This document shows, piece by piece, positions 26,258-36,767 of a stretch of 64,000 nt of DNA. This DNA is from Shewanella dokdonensis (GTDB lineage Bacteria; Pseudomonadota; Gammaproteobacteria; Enterobacterales; Shewanellaceae): positions 3,472,001 to 3,536,000 of the forward strand of contig NZ_CP074572.1 in assembly GCF_018394335.1 (NCBI RefSeq), read 5' to 3'. Position numbers and translations under genes: made by a program. The stretch's first letter is position 1; every line of letters begins with the position of its first letter. Below the pieces are notes generated by a model. That model ran no database searches and was not told where the DNA came from. It worked only from the letters and a program-made list of their open reading frames with translations.

Positions 26258-28297
26258 TCAGTGCTTACCCGTCAAATCGATTTGATATACGGCAAATCCC
26301 AGTTCATCTATGTGCAGTTTATGCATCGGACGGTGTTGATGTTCCTTGATAAAGGCATCTGCTTTGTCACTATTTTGCGTGGTAAAACGGATATCCAACG
26401 GCGTATCGCTAGGAATATCGGCAAAGTCCCAGTTATAGTCTGCCGCCGGATTGACCATGGTCTGATATCGCCCCGTGCTGGCATCAAACGTAGACTGGGT
26501 GCTGATGTAGTGCACCAAAGCATCCCGATTACTGTTAGGCAATTCCATCACCACATGCTGGCTGCCAGTGCCGGCAAATTTGCCACCAAAAGCGCGGTAG
26601 TTATTGGTGGCCACAATAAATACTTGTTTAGCTAACGCTTGGCCCGTCAGCACTTTCCCCGCCGGCGTGCGATAACTCAAGTCGACTATCCGCGATGCTT
26701 GTGGATCCAGCAACTGGCAGTCACGGTCGAATTTACTCGGCTGGGTTACATCAACCCGATAACTGACACCATCGATAATATCGAAGTTGTAAGTGGGATG
26801 ATTGTAGTTGATCAGCTGCTGCGGCTTGCTGCTGTGCGGATCTATCCGGTTGAATTGATTGGCAGAACACTCCAGCCAGTCTTTTAACTCTGCGCCCGTC
26901 ACCTTGACGGCCACCATAGTGTTGGGGAACAGATAAAGATCCGCGGCATTCTTGAAGGTCAGTGTACCTTTGGCCACCTGAATATACTGATCGGCATCAC
27001 TGGTGGTGCCGTGACGTCCGCCAGCTTTGAATGGCGCGGCGGCTGATAACACTGGCAAGCCTTTTAGTGTTTCTGGTAACTGTGCTTTCACCTCTGCTAT
27101 CTGCGCATCCGCCACGATTTGAACCGATGGATCGTCTTGCACTTGCGCGAGAAAACTGTACATGTCGGTGGCGGCCGCACCGATAGGGCGTTCCATATAC
27201 GCCTGTGTTCCTTGATGCTCGGCGGCCACGGCCTGATGAATATGTGCATCGGCGGTCACTAGCGCTTGTTTACCAAGACCATCGTAAATAGGCACTGCCT
27301 TAGCGCTGGCCGCTACAATCTGCCAGCGGTTTTGCTGTAATTGCAGGGTAAAATCCACTTGGCCCATGTTATCGCCCCAGCGACCAGGCATCACGGCTGG
27401 GATGCCGTTCATCAGGCCTTTACTGATATCGGTGTTGGGTAAACTACGGTAGCGCGCATCGGGGAAAATCGAATGGCTGTGACCGAATAACACCGCATCT
27501 ATGCCGGGCACTTGGGTGATGGCATAAACGGCATTTTCTGCCTTAGGATCTCCTGGGTTTTGTGTGGAACCGATCCCCGAATGCGGAATGGCAATAATGA
27601 TATCAGCACCTTTGGCTTTCATTTCAGGAACCAGTTTCTTTGCGGTTTCTATGATGCTGTCGGCACGGACTTTACCGCGCAGATTCTGTTGATCCCATTG
27701 CAGAATTTGCGGTGGCACAAAACCAATGTAGCCAATGTTCAAAGTGTGGCTGTGGCCCGCCGTATCTGTCACTTGCGTGGGTTTTATCAGATAAGGGGTG
27801 AACAGGTGTTGATCTTGCTTAATACCGTCCCAGCACTCGGCGGCGGCACAATAAACATTGGCATTGATGTAAGGGAAACGGGCGCCTGACAGCGATTTAT
27901 GCAGAAAATCCAACCCATAGTTGAACTCATGATTACCGATATTCCCCACTGTGTAATCCAGCAGATTCATCGCCTTATATACCGGATGGACCTGCCCAGG
28001 CTGTAGTCCGGTATAAGCCATGTAATCTCCCATGGGACTGCCCTGCAACAGGTCGCCATTATCAACCAGCACCGCATTGTCGGCTGTTTTACGCGCTGCT
28101 TCTATCAGGCTGGCGGTTCGTGCTAGTCCAATGGTCGGGTCTTCTTTCCCGGCATAGTAGTTGTAATCCATGATATTGGCATGCAGATCGGATGTTTCCA
28201 GCACGCGCAGTTTTACCGTGGCAGGCTGTGGGGATTGTTGCGCAAAGGCATTGAAACTGAAAGCAATAGCCAGCGTCAGCAGTGATATTTTATGCAT
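26258..28297 (-). CDS. cpdB: 2',3'-cyclic-nucleotide 2'-phosphodiesterase / 3'-nucleotidase
   Basis: From ATG 28297 the product is 679 residues with a signal peptide (MHKISLLTLAIAFSFNAFA). An upstream TTG would add five residues. The N-terminal metallophosphoesterase domain shows LETSDLHANIMDYNYY, VDNGDLLQGSP, GNIGNHEFNYG and FGHSHSIFPD. The C-terminal 5'-nucleotidase domain follows, with NNYRAFGGKFAG as the nucleotide-binding loop. It is a periplasmic enzyme that degrades 2',3'-cyclic and 3'-nucleotides for nucleoside salvage. Length is as in the CpdB family. It is divergent from the M3 peptidase gene. Confidence 0.95.
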   Translation of the reverse strand: MHKISLLTLAIAFSFNAFAQQSPQPATVKLRVLETSDLHANIMDYNYYAGKEDPTIGLARTASLIEAARKTADNAVLVDNGDLLQGSPMGDYMAYTGLQPGQVHPVYKAMNLLDYTVGNIGNHEFNYGLDFLHKSLSGARFPYINANVYCAAAECWDGIKQDQHLFTPYLIKPTQVTDTAGHSHTLNIGYIGFVPPQILQWDQQNLRGKVRADSIIETAKKLVPEMKAKGADIIIAIPHSGIGSTQNPGDPKAENAVYAITQVPGIDAVLFGHSHSIFPDARYRSLPNTDISKGLMNGIPAVMPGRWGDNMGQVDFTLQLQQNRWQIVAASAKAVPIYDGLGKQALVTADAHIHQAVAAEHQGTQAYMERPIGAAATDMYSFLAQVQDDPSVQIVADAQIAEVKAQLPETLKGLPVLSAAAPFKAGGRHGTTSDADQYIQVAKGTLTFKNAADLYLFPNTMVAVKVTGAELKDWLECSANQFNRIDPHSSKPQQLINYNHPTYNFDIIDGVSYRVDVTQPSKFDRDCQLLDPQASRIVDLSYRTPAGKVLTGQALAKQVFIVATNNYRAFGGKFAGTGSQHVVMELPNSNRDALVHYISTQSTFDASTGRYQTMVNPAADYNWDFADIPSDTPLDIRFTTQNSDKADAFIKEHQHRPMHKLHIDELGFAVYQIDLTGKH

Positions 28298-28703
28298 AAG
28301 AAGTCTTATCAAAAAGGCCAGACAAAAAGTGTTTTTGGGTAACTGAGCTTAATTTGCCGCTTCAATGTTACCTGAGGTAGCTAACCTTAGCGGTTATTCC
28401 TTAAAACTACTGGAATTTTTGTAACAGAAGCTAACAGTCGGGCACAATTTTTACAGCCACTGCGAGATAAATAACATGTTCTTCCGTTTTAGCGCGATTT
28501 TTTAGCATAACGCGCTAGTGTTGCCGGTGCGCTAATGCAACGGCAGTGATCGGCAGAAAATTCTTACAGTTCAGTGATTGTTCCGACTGCGCAAAACTTG
28601 GTAAGGTTGGGGCGGGAATCAATCTGGGCTGTCGTGCCCCGCCACAATTGAGTGGCAATTCATAATCATAAACAGACGACAGCATGAGAAAAACGGAGTC
28701 ATA
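28298..28703. other. Divergent intergenic region cpdB / M3 peptidase
   Basis: These 406 bp contain no convincing gene. Short repeats include TACCTgAGGTA near 28370, GCTAAccTTAGC at 28380-28391 and a GC hairpin (GGCGGG at 28611-28616 with CCCGCC at 28638-28643) in the probable peptidase leader. Promoters for both genes must lie here, but I cannot assign them confidently. Confidence 0.4.
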
Positions 28704-30889
28704 ATGCATAAAACAGTTATTGCTACTGCCATCGGCGCCGCGCTGATCCTCAGCGCTTGTGGTGAGCAGAAAGCGCAAGCCCCCAAACCGAAGTAAAAGC
28801 CAACTCCTTGGCTGCGGATGCCGCTAAAATTGCCGCACCAGCCGATACCAAGAAAGACACCAAGAAAGTGGAAAATGTATTGCTTGAACCCAGTCCGCTA
28901 ACCTTTCAGGCACCACAGTATGACCTGATCACCAAGGCGGATTTTATCCCGGCATTTAAAGCCGGTATCAAAGAACACAGTGATGAAATCGCTGCCATCG
29001 CCAACAATCCAGAAGCGCCAACCTTTGCCAACACAATTGTTGCCATGGAAAAAACTGGTGCCACTCTCGATCGCACCAGTCGTGCGTTCTTCCAGTATTC
29101 TGGTTTGCTCGCCGATGACGAAGTGCAGAAGATTGAAGAGCAAGCGATGCCGATGTTGACTGAGCACTCTGACAACATCTACATGGATCCAAAACTGTTT
29201 GCGCGTGTGCAGGCAGTTTATGACGCAAAAGATAAACTCACTGATAAAGTGGATCAGCGTTTAGTACAGCATTATTACGACGAGTTTGTTCGTGCTGGCG
29301 CTAAATTGAATGATCAGGATAAAGCGAAACTGCGTGACCTGAATGGCGAACTGTCCAAACTGGCGACCGAGTTTTCACAAAATATTCTGAAGTCATTCAA
29401 AGATGACACCATTCTGGTGACTGACAAAGCCCAACTGCAAGGGCTGAGCGACGATGAAATCAATGGTCTAGCGGCAGCAGCTAAAACCGCAGGCAAAGAG
29501 GGATATCTGATTTCGCTGGTGAATACTACCCGTCAGCCATTGCTTATGCACCTGGATAACCGCGAACTGCGTCAGAAAATCTGGGAAACTTCAGCTAACC
29601 GGGCACAAGGTACTAACGGCCCGCTGGTGTTGAAACTGGCAGAGTTACGTGCTGAGAAAGCGAAACTGCTGGGTTATGACACTTGGGCTGGCTACGTGCT
29701 GGCCGATCAGATGGCGGGTAAGCCTGCTGCGGTATACAGCATGCTAGACAATCTGGCACCTAAAGCGGTAGATAAAGCCAAGGCGGAAGCGGCGGATATC
29801 CAGAAAGAAATCAAAGCCGAAGGCGGTAATTTTGAACTCAAACCTTGGGACTGGAACTACTACGCTGAAAAAGTACGTAAAGCCAAATATGATCTCGATG
29901 AAGCACAGATCAAACCTTACTTTGAGTTTAATCGGGTACTGAACGATGGCTTGTTCTTTGCCATGAATAAGCTGTATGGCATCACCTTTAAACCGCGTAC
30001 CGACCTGCCGGTATGGCAAGAAGATGTCAAGGTTTGGCAGGTATTTGATAAAGACGGCAGCCCACTGGCACTGTTCTATCTGGATCCCTATGCCCGTGTC
30101 GGTAAAAATGGTGGCGCCTGGATGGATGAGATTGTCACCCAGAACTATCTGATGGATGGCAAACCTGTGGTGTATAACGCCCTGAATATTCCCAAACCTG
30201 CCGCTGGACAGCCAACATTGCTGACCTTTGATGAAGTGGTCACCATGTTCCACGAATTTGGTCATGCGGCGCACGGTATCTTCTCTAAAGTGAAGTATCC
30301 AAGCTTGGCGGGAACTTCTACCTCCCGTGACTTTGTCGAATTCCCTTCACAGTTCAATGAAGATTGGGCCATCAACCCTGAAGTGTTGGCAAATTACGCT
30401 AAAAACTACAAAACGGGTGAGCCAATCCCCGCTGATTTACTGAAGAAAATTCGCGATGCAGCCACCTTTAACCAAGGCTTTAACACCGTAGAATATCTTG
30501 GCGCGGCTTTGCTGGATATGGAATGGCATTCCATTAAAGCTGGCAGCAAGATCACTGACGTGAATGCTTTCGAAAAAGCCGCCCTGGAAAAACATGGTAT
30601 TTACTATGCGCCAGTGATGCCACGTTATCGTTCTTGCTACTTTAGCCATGCATTTTCTGGCGGTTATTCCGCAGGTTACTACGCTTATTTGTGGACAGAA
30701 GTGTTTGCTGCAGACGCCTTCTCTTACATGAAGGATAACGGTGGCCTGACCCATGCTAACGGCGATAAATTCCGTGAAGACGTGTTGTCTAAAGGCAACA
30801 GCCAGGATTTGATGCAAGATTACATCAACTTCCGCGGGCAGCAACCTACGATTGATGCGTTACTGAAACGTCGTGGTCTGGTAGATTAA
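28704..30889 (+). CDS. dcp: M3 family oligopeptidase / peptidyl-dipeptidase lipoprotein, one frame break
   Basis: ATG 28704 follows CGGAG and begins a lipoprotein signal with lipobox LSAC (Cys19). The frame breaks at the C-run 28780-28784. One added C gives KAQAPQTEVKANSLAADAAK and a protein of about 728 residues. The M3 zinc site is TMFHEFGHAAHGIFS (HExxH), followed by EFPSQFNEDWA with the third ligand region. The C-terminal SHAFSGGYSAGYYAYLWTEV is typical of Dcp. It removes dipeptides from peptide C-termini. The lipoprotein anchor places it in the envelope, unlike cytosolic OpdA. A terminator follows directly. Confidence 0.88.
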
Positions 30890-30910
30890 TAGCCAGCCTA
30901 GTTGGTTTAA

Positions 30911-30937
30911 ACACCCGCCATCTGGCGGGTGTTTTTT
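30911..30937 (+). terminator. Rho-independent terminator after the M3 peptidase gene
   Basis: ACACCCGCC and GGCGGGTGT form a perfect 9-bp stem with an ATCT loop, then a run of T. Confidence 0.95.
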
Positions 30938-30971
30938 ACTGTTTCAGTTTTACTGTTTTGGGGGAGTAATC

Positions 30972-31394
30972 ATGAGTGATATCCAATATCCTATCCACGG
31001 TAGCTGCCAGTGTGGCAGTGTCACCTATGAATTGCTGGCACCACCGCTGCGAGTGGTCGCTTGTCACTGCAAGGCTTGTCAAAAACTGTCTACCAGCGCT
31101 TTTAGCATTACCGCATTGGTTAATGCAGAGGATGTGGTTTTTCACGGCGAGATGAAACCTTGGCAGCGTACAGCTGACAGCGGTAACATCAATGCGGCGA
31201 TGTTTTGCCCCCATTGTGGTAATCGCATCTATCACTTTAACCCGGCTCATCCTGAAAAGATCAAGTTGAAACCAAGCAATCTAGATGACACTCGGATTAT
31301 TCAGCCGACAACGCATGGTTGGGTCAGTGAAAAACAGGATTGGTTTCAGATCCCTGAGGGCGCTACACAATTTCCCTATCAAGTAGAGTATTAA
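30972..31394 (+). CDS. GFA family zinc protein (glutathione-dependent formaldehyde-activating-like)
   Basis: This 140-residue protein has the GFA zinc-binding pattern: SCQCGSVTYE near the N-terminus, CHCKACQK in the middle and CPHCGNRIYH later, giving two zinc sites. It is related to Gfa and CENP-V folds. Members of this broad family mostly have no proven substrate, so formaldehyde activation should not be assumed. ATG 30972 follows GGGGGAG. A GNAT gene follows 40 bp later, possibly in the same transcript. Confidence 0.85.
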   Translation: MSDIQYPIHGSCQCGSVTYELLAPPLRVVACHCKACQKLSTSAFSITALVNAEDVVFHGEMKPWQRTADSGNINAAMFCPHCGNRIYHFNPAHPEKIKLKPSNLDDTRIIQPTTHGWVSEKQDWFQIPEGATQFPYQVEY

Positions 31395-31433
31395 TCGCTG
31401 TTTGCGAAGCGTTATCAAATACTAGGAGAAAAC

Positions 31434-31892
31434 ATGTTGATTCGAAGCATGACGGCAGATGACGCCGCGGCTGTCAGCGCAGTCTGTATGCGTTCATTCA
31501 GTCATAGCGTTGCCAACTCATTGGCAGCCGCGGGGGCGCTAACCTTTGCGACTATTGCCAGCGCTGAGGCGTTTCTTAAACGGTTGCAGGAAGATAATGT
31601 CATTTTGGTTGCAACAGATGAGACTCAGATCATGGGGGTGGTGGAGTTGAGAGCGGGCAGTCATGTGTCCATGTTTTTTGTCGATCCTGAGTATCAAAAA
31701 CAAGGTATCGGCAAACAGTTACTGCATACCGTGCTGGAACGTGCCCAAACCGATGATGTGACGGTGAATGCATCCCTCTATTCGGTTCCTGTGTATCGCA
31801 AGTCAGGTTTTGAGTGCCGGGGCGATGTGGCCGAACACGCGGGACTAACATATCAGCCAATGGTATTGCACTTGCTCACAGCTGCTGACTAA
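31434..31892 (+). CDS. GNAT family N-acetyltransferase
   Basis: The 152-residue protein has the GNAT core VSMFFVDPEYQKQGIGKQLLHTVLERA, with the acetyl-CoA-binding QGIGKQ loop. The substrate-side segment is ASLYSVPVYRKSGFECRG. ATG 31434 follows TAGGAG. The acceptor substrate is unknown. Confidence 0.85.
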   Translation: MLIRSMTADDAAAVSAVCMRSFSHSVANSLAAAGALTFATIASAEAFLKRLQEDNVILVATDETQIMGVVELRAGSHVSMFFVDPEYQKQGIGKQLLHTVLERAQTDDVTVNASLYSVPVYRKSGFECRGDVAEHAGLTYQPMVLHLLTAAD

Positions 31893-32165
31893 AACTCGCG
31901 CCCCACAGCTGCGCACCAATTTACGAACCATATTTACCGAAAGTGCGATTATGTCGCAGCCTGTTGTGTTTATTGGTGCTTGACATAACGCTAAATTTTA
32001 CGCCAACCACTTGTGATACATCATGAATTTCATGAACTCTAGCCTTCCTTAATCGAAAGAGTTCGATACAATGTTACACATATGTAGTGATCGCTTTCAG
32101 TCTTCATCCGCATGAAAACAGCGTTTCTGGATAGCGATTGAAGACAGGCATACTCGGAGAGAACA

Positions 32166-32594
32166 ATGGCGGAACCGCAGCAAGTGAGCCGACCTGATGA
32201 CAGCACCTTGTCGATCATGATGTCGCATTTTATCCATCTGGATCAGGTGATGTGGAGCCGGGTGCAATGGTTGATTGCCATTCAGACTGCGGCCATAGGT
32301 GGGGCGTATGCGCTAGGCACGGATAATCACGATATTTCGTCTGCGGTGGTATTGTGTGTGTGCGCATTTGTAACGGTAATTCTGTTGTTCATGATGCGCC
32401 GTGACGAAGTGATCCGTGATGCTAATCTGCCGCTGCTGAAAACCCTGCACCCCGAGTTCATTTTCAGTCCTAAACTTTCTAAAGGCGCTCCGCTTAAAGG
32501 GCGTCAGTTGAATGCCATCCTGTTCTTCTCTTTCCTGGTTATGGATCTGGTTGGTGCAACATTTGTGGTGTTGTTTCCGATATTGTTCAAATAA
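32166..32594 (+). CDS. Small inner-membrane protein of unknown function
   Basis: The 142-residue protein has three predicted membrane segments (about residues 34-52, 57-77 and 117-140). A 40-residue basic loop lies between the second and third. The N-terminal 30 residues are polar. The ribosome site GGAGAG precedes the ATG. No family is recognised. The layout (two close helices, a cytoplasmic loop and a final helix) resembles small SLATT-like or RipA-like membrane proteins only vaguely. Upstream, GTCTTCA and TGAAGAC form an inverted repeat near 32099-32148. Confidence 0.6.
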   Translation: MAEPQQVSRPDDSTLSIMMSHFIHLDQVMWSRVQWLIAIQTAAIGGAYALGTDNHDISSAVVLCVCAFVTVILLFMMRRDEVIRDANLPLLKTLHPEFIFSPKLSKGAPLKGRQLNAILFFSFLVMDLVGATFVVLFPILFK

Positions 32595-32620
32595 TCATCC
32601 AGTTAAACATGGCGTAGTAC

Positions 32621-32647
32621 AAAAAGAGCTGCTTTGCAGCTTTTTTT
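32621..32647 (+). terminator. Rho-independent terminator after the small membrane protein
   Basis: AGCTGC and GCAGCT enclose TTT, flanked by an A-run and a run of seven T. Confidence 0.85.
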
Positions 32648-32782
32648 ATGGCAATTTAAGAAATAATTATGAGCAATGACAAGCGCTTGCCTATGCCTAA
32701 GCGTTAAAACAAGGTATTGTTATTGAAGGTTGCAAAGATGTGAATTAATCCACGTAATGCACAAGGCAGGTTATATCAGTTA

Positions 32783-35727
32783 ATGACAAACTGTGTCCGC
32801 TTGGTGGCGCTCGCCACGTTATTTTTTGCATGCGTTATGCTGCTGGCCGCGGGGACGGCTAACGCCAGTGATGTAGCACCTTTAAATCGATACTTCAAAG
32901 AGATCTGGACGACTCGCCAGGGATTACCTCATAACACAGTTAACAGCATAGCGCAGACCCCAGAAGGTTATTTGTGGTTTACCAGTTGGGAAGGGGTTGC
33001 CCGCTTTAACGGTAATGAATTCAAGATATTTGGTCGTGACACTACTACCGGGTTGCCAGATGTTGGCACCCGAGCTTCTTATCTGGATCAACATGGTCGT
33101 CTGATTATCGGTGGTGCCCGAGGTGGCCTAACAACCGTCAAAGATGGGCAATGGACGCCTTTGGTTCCGGTTGGGGTTTTGATCAACACCATCTGGGTAG
33201 ATCAACAAAATACCATGTGGATTGGTACTGAAGGTGGCGGCATGTTCCGTCAGGACGCTGACGGCACTCGGCAACAGTGGACTATGGCGCAGGGGCTTCC
33301 CAGTAATACCATCTATAGTTTTGCGAAAGCGCCGGATAACCGCATCTGGATCGGTACGGCGAGTGGCCTAGTGCTGTGGGATCACAAGCAATTTACGCTA
33401 GTGCCGACCTTGCGTGAAACCCCAGTCTTCGACCTGCTGAATACCGAAAATGGCTTGATTATCGCCAGTGAAAACGGGGTGCGGCGTAAAGTGGACGATA
33501 ATTTCGAATTTCTGCATCCGCAGCTACAGCATGTCGCTGTCTCCAAATTGTTGCTCGATCACCAGGGCTGTTTGTGGATGGGTACCGTACAGCAAGGGAT
33601 TTTCCGTCTTAGCAAACGCTATGGGCTGGAACATCTGGATGCCAAGCAAGGGATGCCCAGCAACCGGGTACTGGATATTTTTGAGGACAAAGAACAAAGC
33701 ATCTGGATTGGTACCAATGGCGGTTTATTCCGCCTGCGGGACGCGCCGTTTTCCACCATCACAACTGAACAAGGCTTGGCCGGTAACTATATTCGCGCGT
33801 TGTTAGCGTCTGAAAATGGTGACATCTGGGTGGGCAGTTCGCGGGGCTGAGTCGCTACTCGCCCGCACAAGGTCAAGTCGTCGAAACTGTTTTGCCGGGG
33901 GAATCTATCCTCAGCTTGGCGCCCATGGATCAGCAGCGGCTACTGATTGGCACTTATACCGCTGGGGTGTTTGTTTATGAACATGGCAAAACCCAATTGC
34001 TGGCAGACCGTAACTCGGGATTGATTTCCAATGAGGTACGGGCATTGTTGCAAGATACCGATGGCAGCATCTGGATAGGCACGGCGCAGGGGTTAGCACA
34101 TTGGCATGACGGTAAGATTGACAATCTAACCACGCATGACGGTTTACCGGGTAACTTTGTGGTGGAGCTGTTGCGCTGTGATGACAAGATGTGGATTGGC
34201 ACAGGTACCGGAATTGCCACATACCAAAACGGCAAGTTCAGCGAAATGCCAATCCATCAGTTCGATCAGGCTGAATACGCCTTTGGTTTCTACCCGCAAC
34301 CGGATAAGCGACTGCTGTGGGTAGCCACAGACCGGGGGCTGTTGCGCCACCGGCTGGATACAGATGAAACTACGCTCATAGGTAGGCGCAATGGCTTGCC
34401 ATTTGATAAATTTTTCCAGTTACAGATTGATGGCTTTGGCAATATCTGGATGACTAGCAACCGTGGCATTTTGCGTTTTAGTGAGGCCGATGCCAATGCC
34501 GTCGCCGATGGTCGCATCATGACGCTTGCGAGTGTGCTCTACGGGGAAAGTGATGGCATGCTCAGTGCGCAGGCCAATGGTGGTTCGAATCCCACCATGG
34601 TAGAGAGTCGCGATGGGACGATCTGGATAGCAACCGCCATGGGGGTAACTTCCGTAAGGCCACAAAGGTTGCAGTTGTTTGCCGAGCATATGCCACAGGT
34701 GGTGGTAGAGCGGATCACGTTGGATAGTGAAGCTGTGCCGCTGACCGACAAATTGCTGGTAGATGCCGCGGTGCAGCGTCTGGAAATTCAGTATGCTGGT
34801 CTCAGTTTTATTATGCCGACCCGACTGCGGTATCGCACTATGCTAGAGGGGTTTGACCAGGAATGGCGCGATAAAACCGGACAGAATCAGGTGGAGTATA
34901 CCAACCTTGCGCCAGGTACCTACGAGCTGTATATCCAGGCTGCCAACCCTGGTGGCGGTTGGAGCCCATCCGCCAAACTGACCATAGTGAAACAGCCTTT
35001 CTGGTGGCAGACACTCCCGGCAAAATATATGGCGTTAGCGAGCGCCATCCTGTTGATTGTTGGCTTCACTTATTGGCGCACTGCAAATCTGCGGCGTTCA
35101 GAACAATATCTGTTGCTGCAAGTCGCCAGTAAAACCGCAGAACTGCAACGGCAGGCAGAAAGTCTGGCCAGTGCTAATCAAGAAAAGTCGGTATTACTTG
35201 ATAAACTACAGCAGCAAACCTTGGCGTTGGAAGTGCAGGCCAAACAGGACTCACTGACGGGATTGGCTAACCGCCGTGCGTTTGATGAGCATCTGCTGCA
35301 AGAATTTACCCGGGCTAAACGGCTGGAGCAGCCATTAACACTGGCGTTCATTGATATTGACCATTTTAAATGGATCAATGATAAATATTCCCACAGTGTT
35401 GGTGACAAGGCGCTGATCCGTCTGGCAAAACAACTACAGTTGCATTGCCGAGCCATTGATATTGCGGCGCGCTGGGGCGGTGAGGAATTTTCCTTGTTAC
35501 TGCCCTCAACCACCACTCAGCAAGCGGTGCAGATTTGTGAACGGTTACGTATTGCCGTAGAAAGCATGGATTGCAGCGACATTGCCACTGGATTGCGGCT
35601 GACCGTGAGCATCGGCCTTGCTTGTTCCGATGATGTTGCCGAATCTTGGCAGCAACTGAATGCGGCCGACGATGCGCTGTATCGCGCTAAAAATAATGGC
35701 CGTAATCGCGTTGAAAGTTTTGTTTAG
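32783..35727 (+). CDS. Membrane-bound propeller (Reg_prop/Y_Y_Y) diguanylate cyclase, one frame break
   Basis: A signal/anchor is followed by many two-component-regulator propeller repeats of the type GLPHNTVNSIAQTPEGYLWF and NRIWIGTASGL, then a Y_Y_Y domain (LEIQYAGLSFIMPTRLRYRTMLEGFDQEW). One membrane helix (YMALASAILLIVGFTYW) leads to a coiled linker and a C-terminal GGDEF domain. The active motif is GGEEF at about 898-902, with an inhibitory RxxD site (RAID) five residues before it. The frame breaks at G-run 33843-33846, and one added G restores SSRGLSRYSP and about 981 residues. It should sense a periplasmic signal and make cyclic-di-GMP. The stop lies 3 bp from the convergent neighbour. 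Confidence 0.9.
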
Positions 35728-35730
35728 CCG

Positions 35731-36582
35731 TTACTGCGCACTTTGGGGCTGGCGCTGCCGACAGAGCCATAGCGCTAGCGCCATGCAGACACATCCCAGC
35801 ATTAACCTCGGCCAGTCACTGATGTGGCCGTTCCAAAACCACACATTTACCATGATCCCGGCAGGGATCAACATGTTATTCATCACCGCCAGTTGCTGAG
35901 CGTTGACCTTGGTTGAACCATAGCTCCACCCCAGATATCCCAGCCCGGATGTGACTACGCCTAACCACAGCAACACGCCTTGTTGTAGCGGTGTTTGTGG
36001 TAGTTTTGACCAGTCGGCTAATGCCAGCATCGCCGAACAGGTAATCAAAGCCGCCCCTAGAAAAAACCAGGAAAACCGAGTGCGATGGGGCAGTGGATTG
36101 TTGCGGCTTTGATGGCGATACCACACTTGACCAAAGGCAAAACAAGCATTCGCGGCCTGGATCAGCGCAAATCCTTTCCAGTAATCGTCACTGAGTTCTG
36201 TCCAACGGATCACCGCGGCACCCGCCACCGCCAGTAACGCGGGGGCCCACAGCCGTTTAGGCCAGCGTTTGGCTAACAGGTCGGCAAACAAACTCACGTA
36301 AAGCGGTGTAAAAATGGTAAATAACAGCAGTTCCGGTACGCTCAAGTAGTGATAGCTGTGGTACAGAAACAGGTAAGTCATCCCGATTTCAATCGCTCCG
36401 GTCGCCATCATGACGAGCGCCTGACGCCAAGGAACGGCTCGCCAGAAAGGTAAAAAAATCAACAAAGCTAATAACATACGGGATGTCACTGCAATATAGT
36501 CATCTACTTGGCCGGAAAGATAAGCGCCTATCAGCGAGAATGAGAAAGCCCAGAGAGCAGTGATCAGCCACAGCAACGCCAT
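35731..36582 (-). CDS. EamA/DMT family transporter
   Basis: The 283-residue protein has ten hydrophobic segments in two EamA repeats. It opens MALLWLITALWAFSFSLIGAYLSGQVDDYIAVTSRMLLALLIF and later reads WLGVVTSGLGYLGWSYGSTKVNAQQLAVMNN. It belongs to the carboxylate/amino acid/amine exporter-like branch. The substrate is unknown. It is convergent with the GGDEF gene with almost no spacer and no visible terminator between. Confidence 0.85.
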   Translation of the reverse strand: MALLWLITALWAFSFSLIGAYLSGQVDDYIAVTSRMLLALLIFLPFWRAVPWRQALVMMATGAIEIGMTYLFLYHSYHYLSVPELLLFTIFTPLYVSLFADLLAKRWPKRLWAPALLAVAGAAVIRWTELSDDYWKGFALIQAANACFAFGQVWYRHQSRNNPLPHRTRFSWFFLGAALITCSAMLALADWSKLPQTPLQQGVLLWLGVVTSGLGYLGWSYGSTKVNAQQLAVMNNMLIPAGIMVNVWFWNGHISDWPRLMLGCVCMALALWLCRQRQPQSAQ

Positions 36583-36723
36583 GTGAATATCCTGAAGAAA
36601 GAGTCAGCGGGTGTCTCTGCTTAACGTATGGATAGCGATGACAACCCCGAAAGTGGGGCAGTGTAGCAGATGTATGCGGTCTTGATGCTTGACTGGTGAA
36701 CAAACAATAAGCAGTTCAACAAG

Positions 36724-36758
36724 TAAAACAGTGAATGACCTAGAGGATCATTCACTGT
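36724..36758 (-). terminator. Rho-independent terminator of the minus-strand chemoreceptor
   Basis: ACAGTGAATGA and TCATTCACTGT form a perfect 11-bp stem with a 9-base loop. On the minus strand it is followed by TTTTACTT. It starts 10 bp past the stop codon. Confidence 0.85.
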
Positions 36759-36767
36759 CAATCGCGA

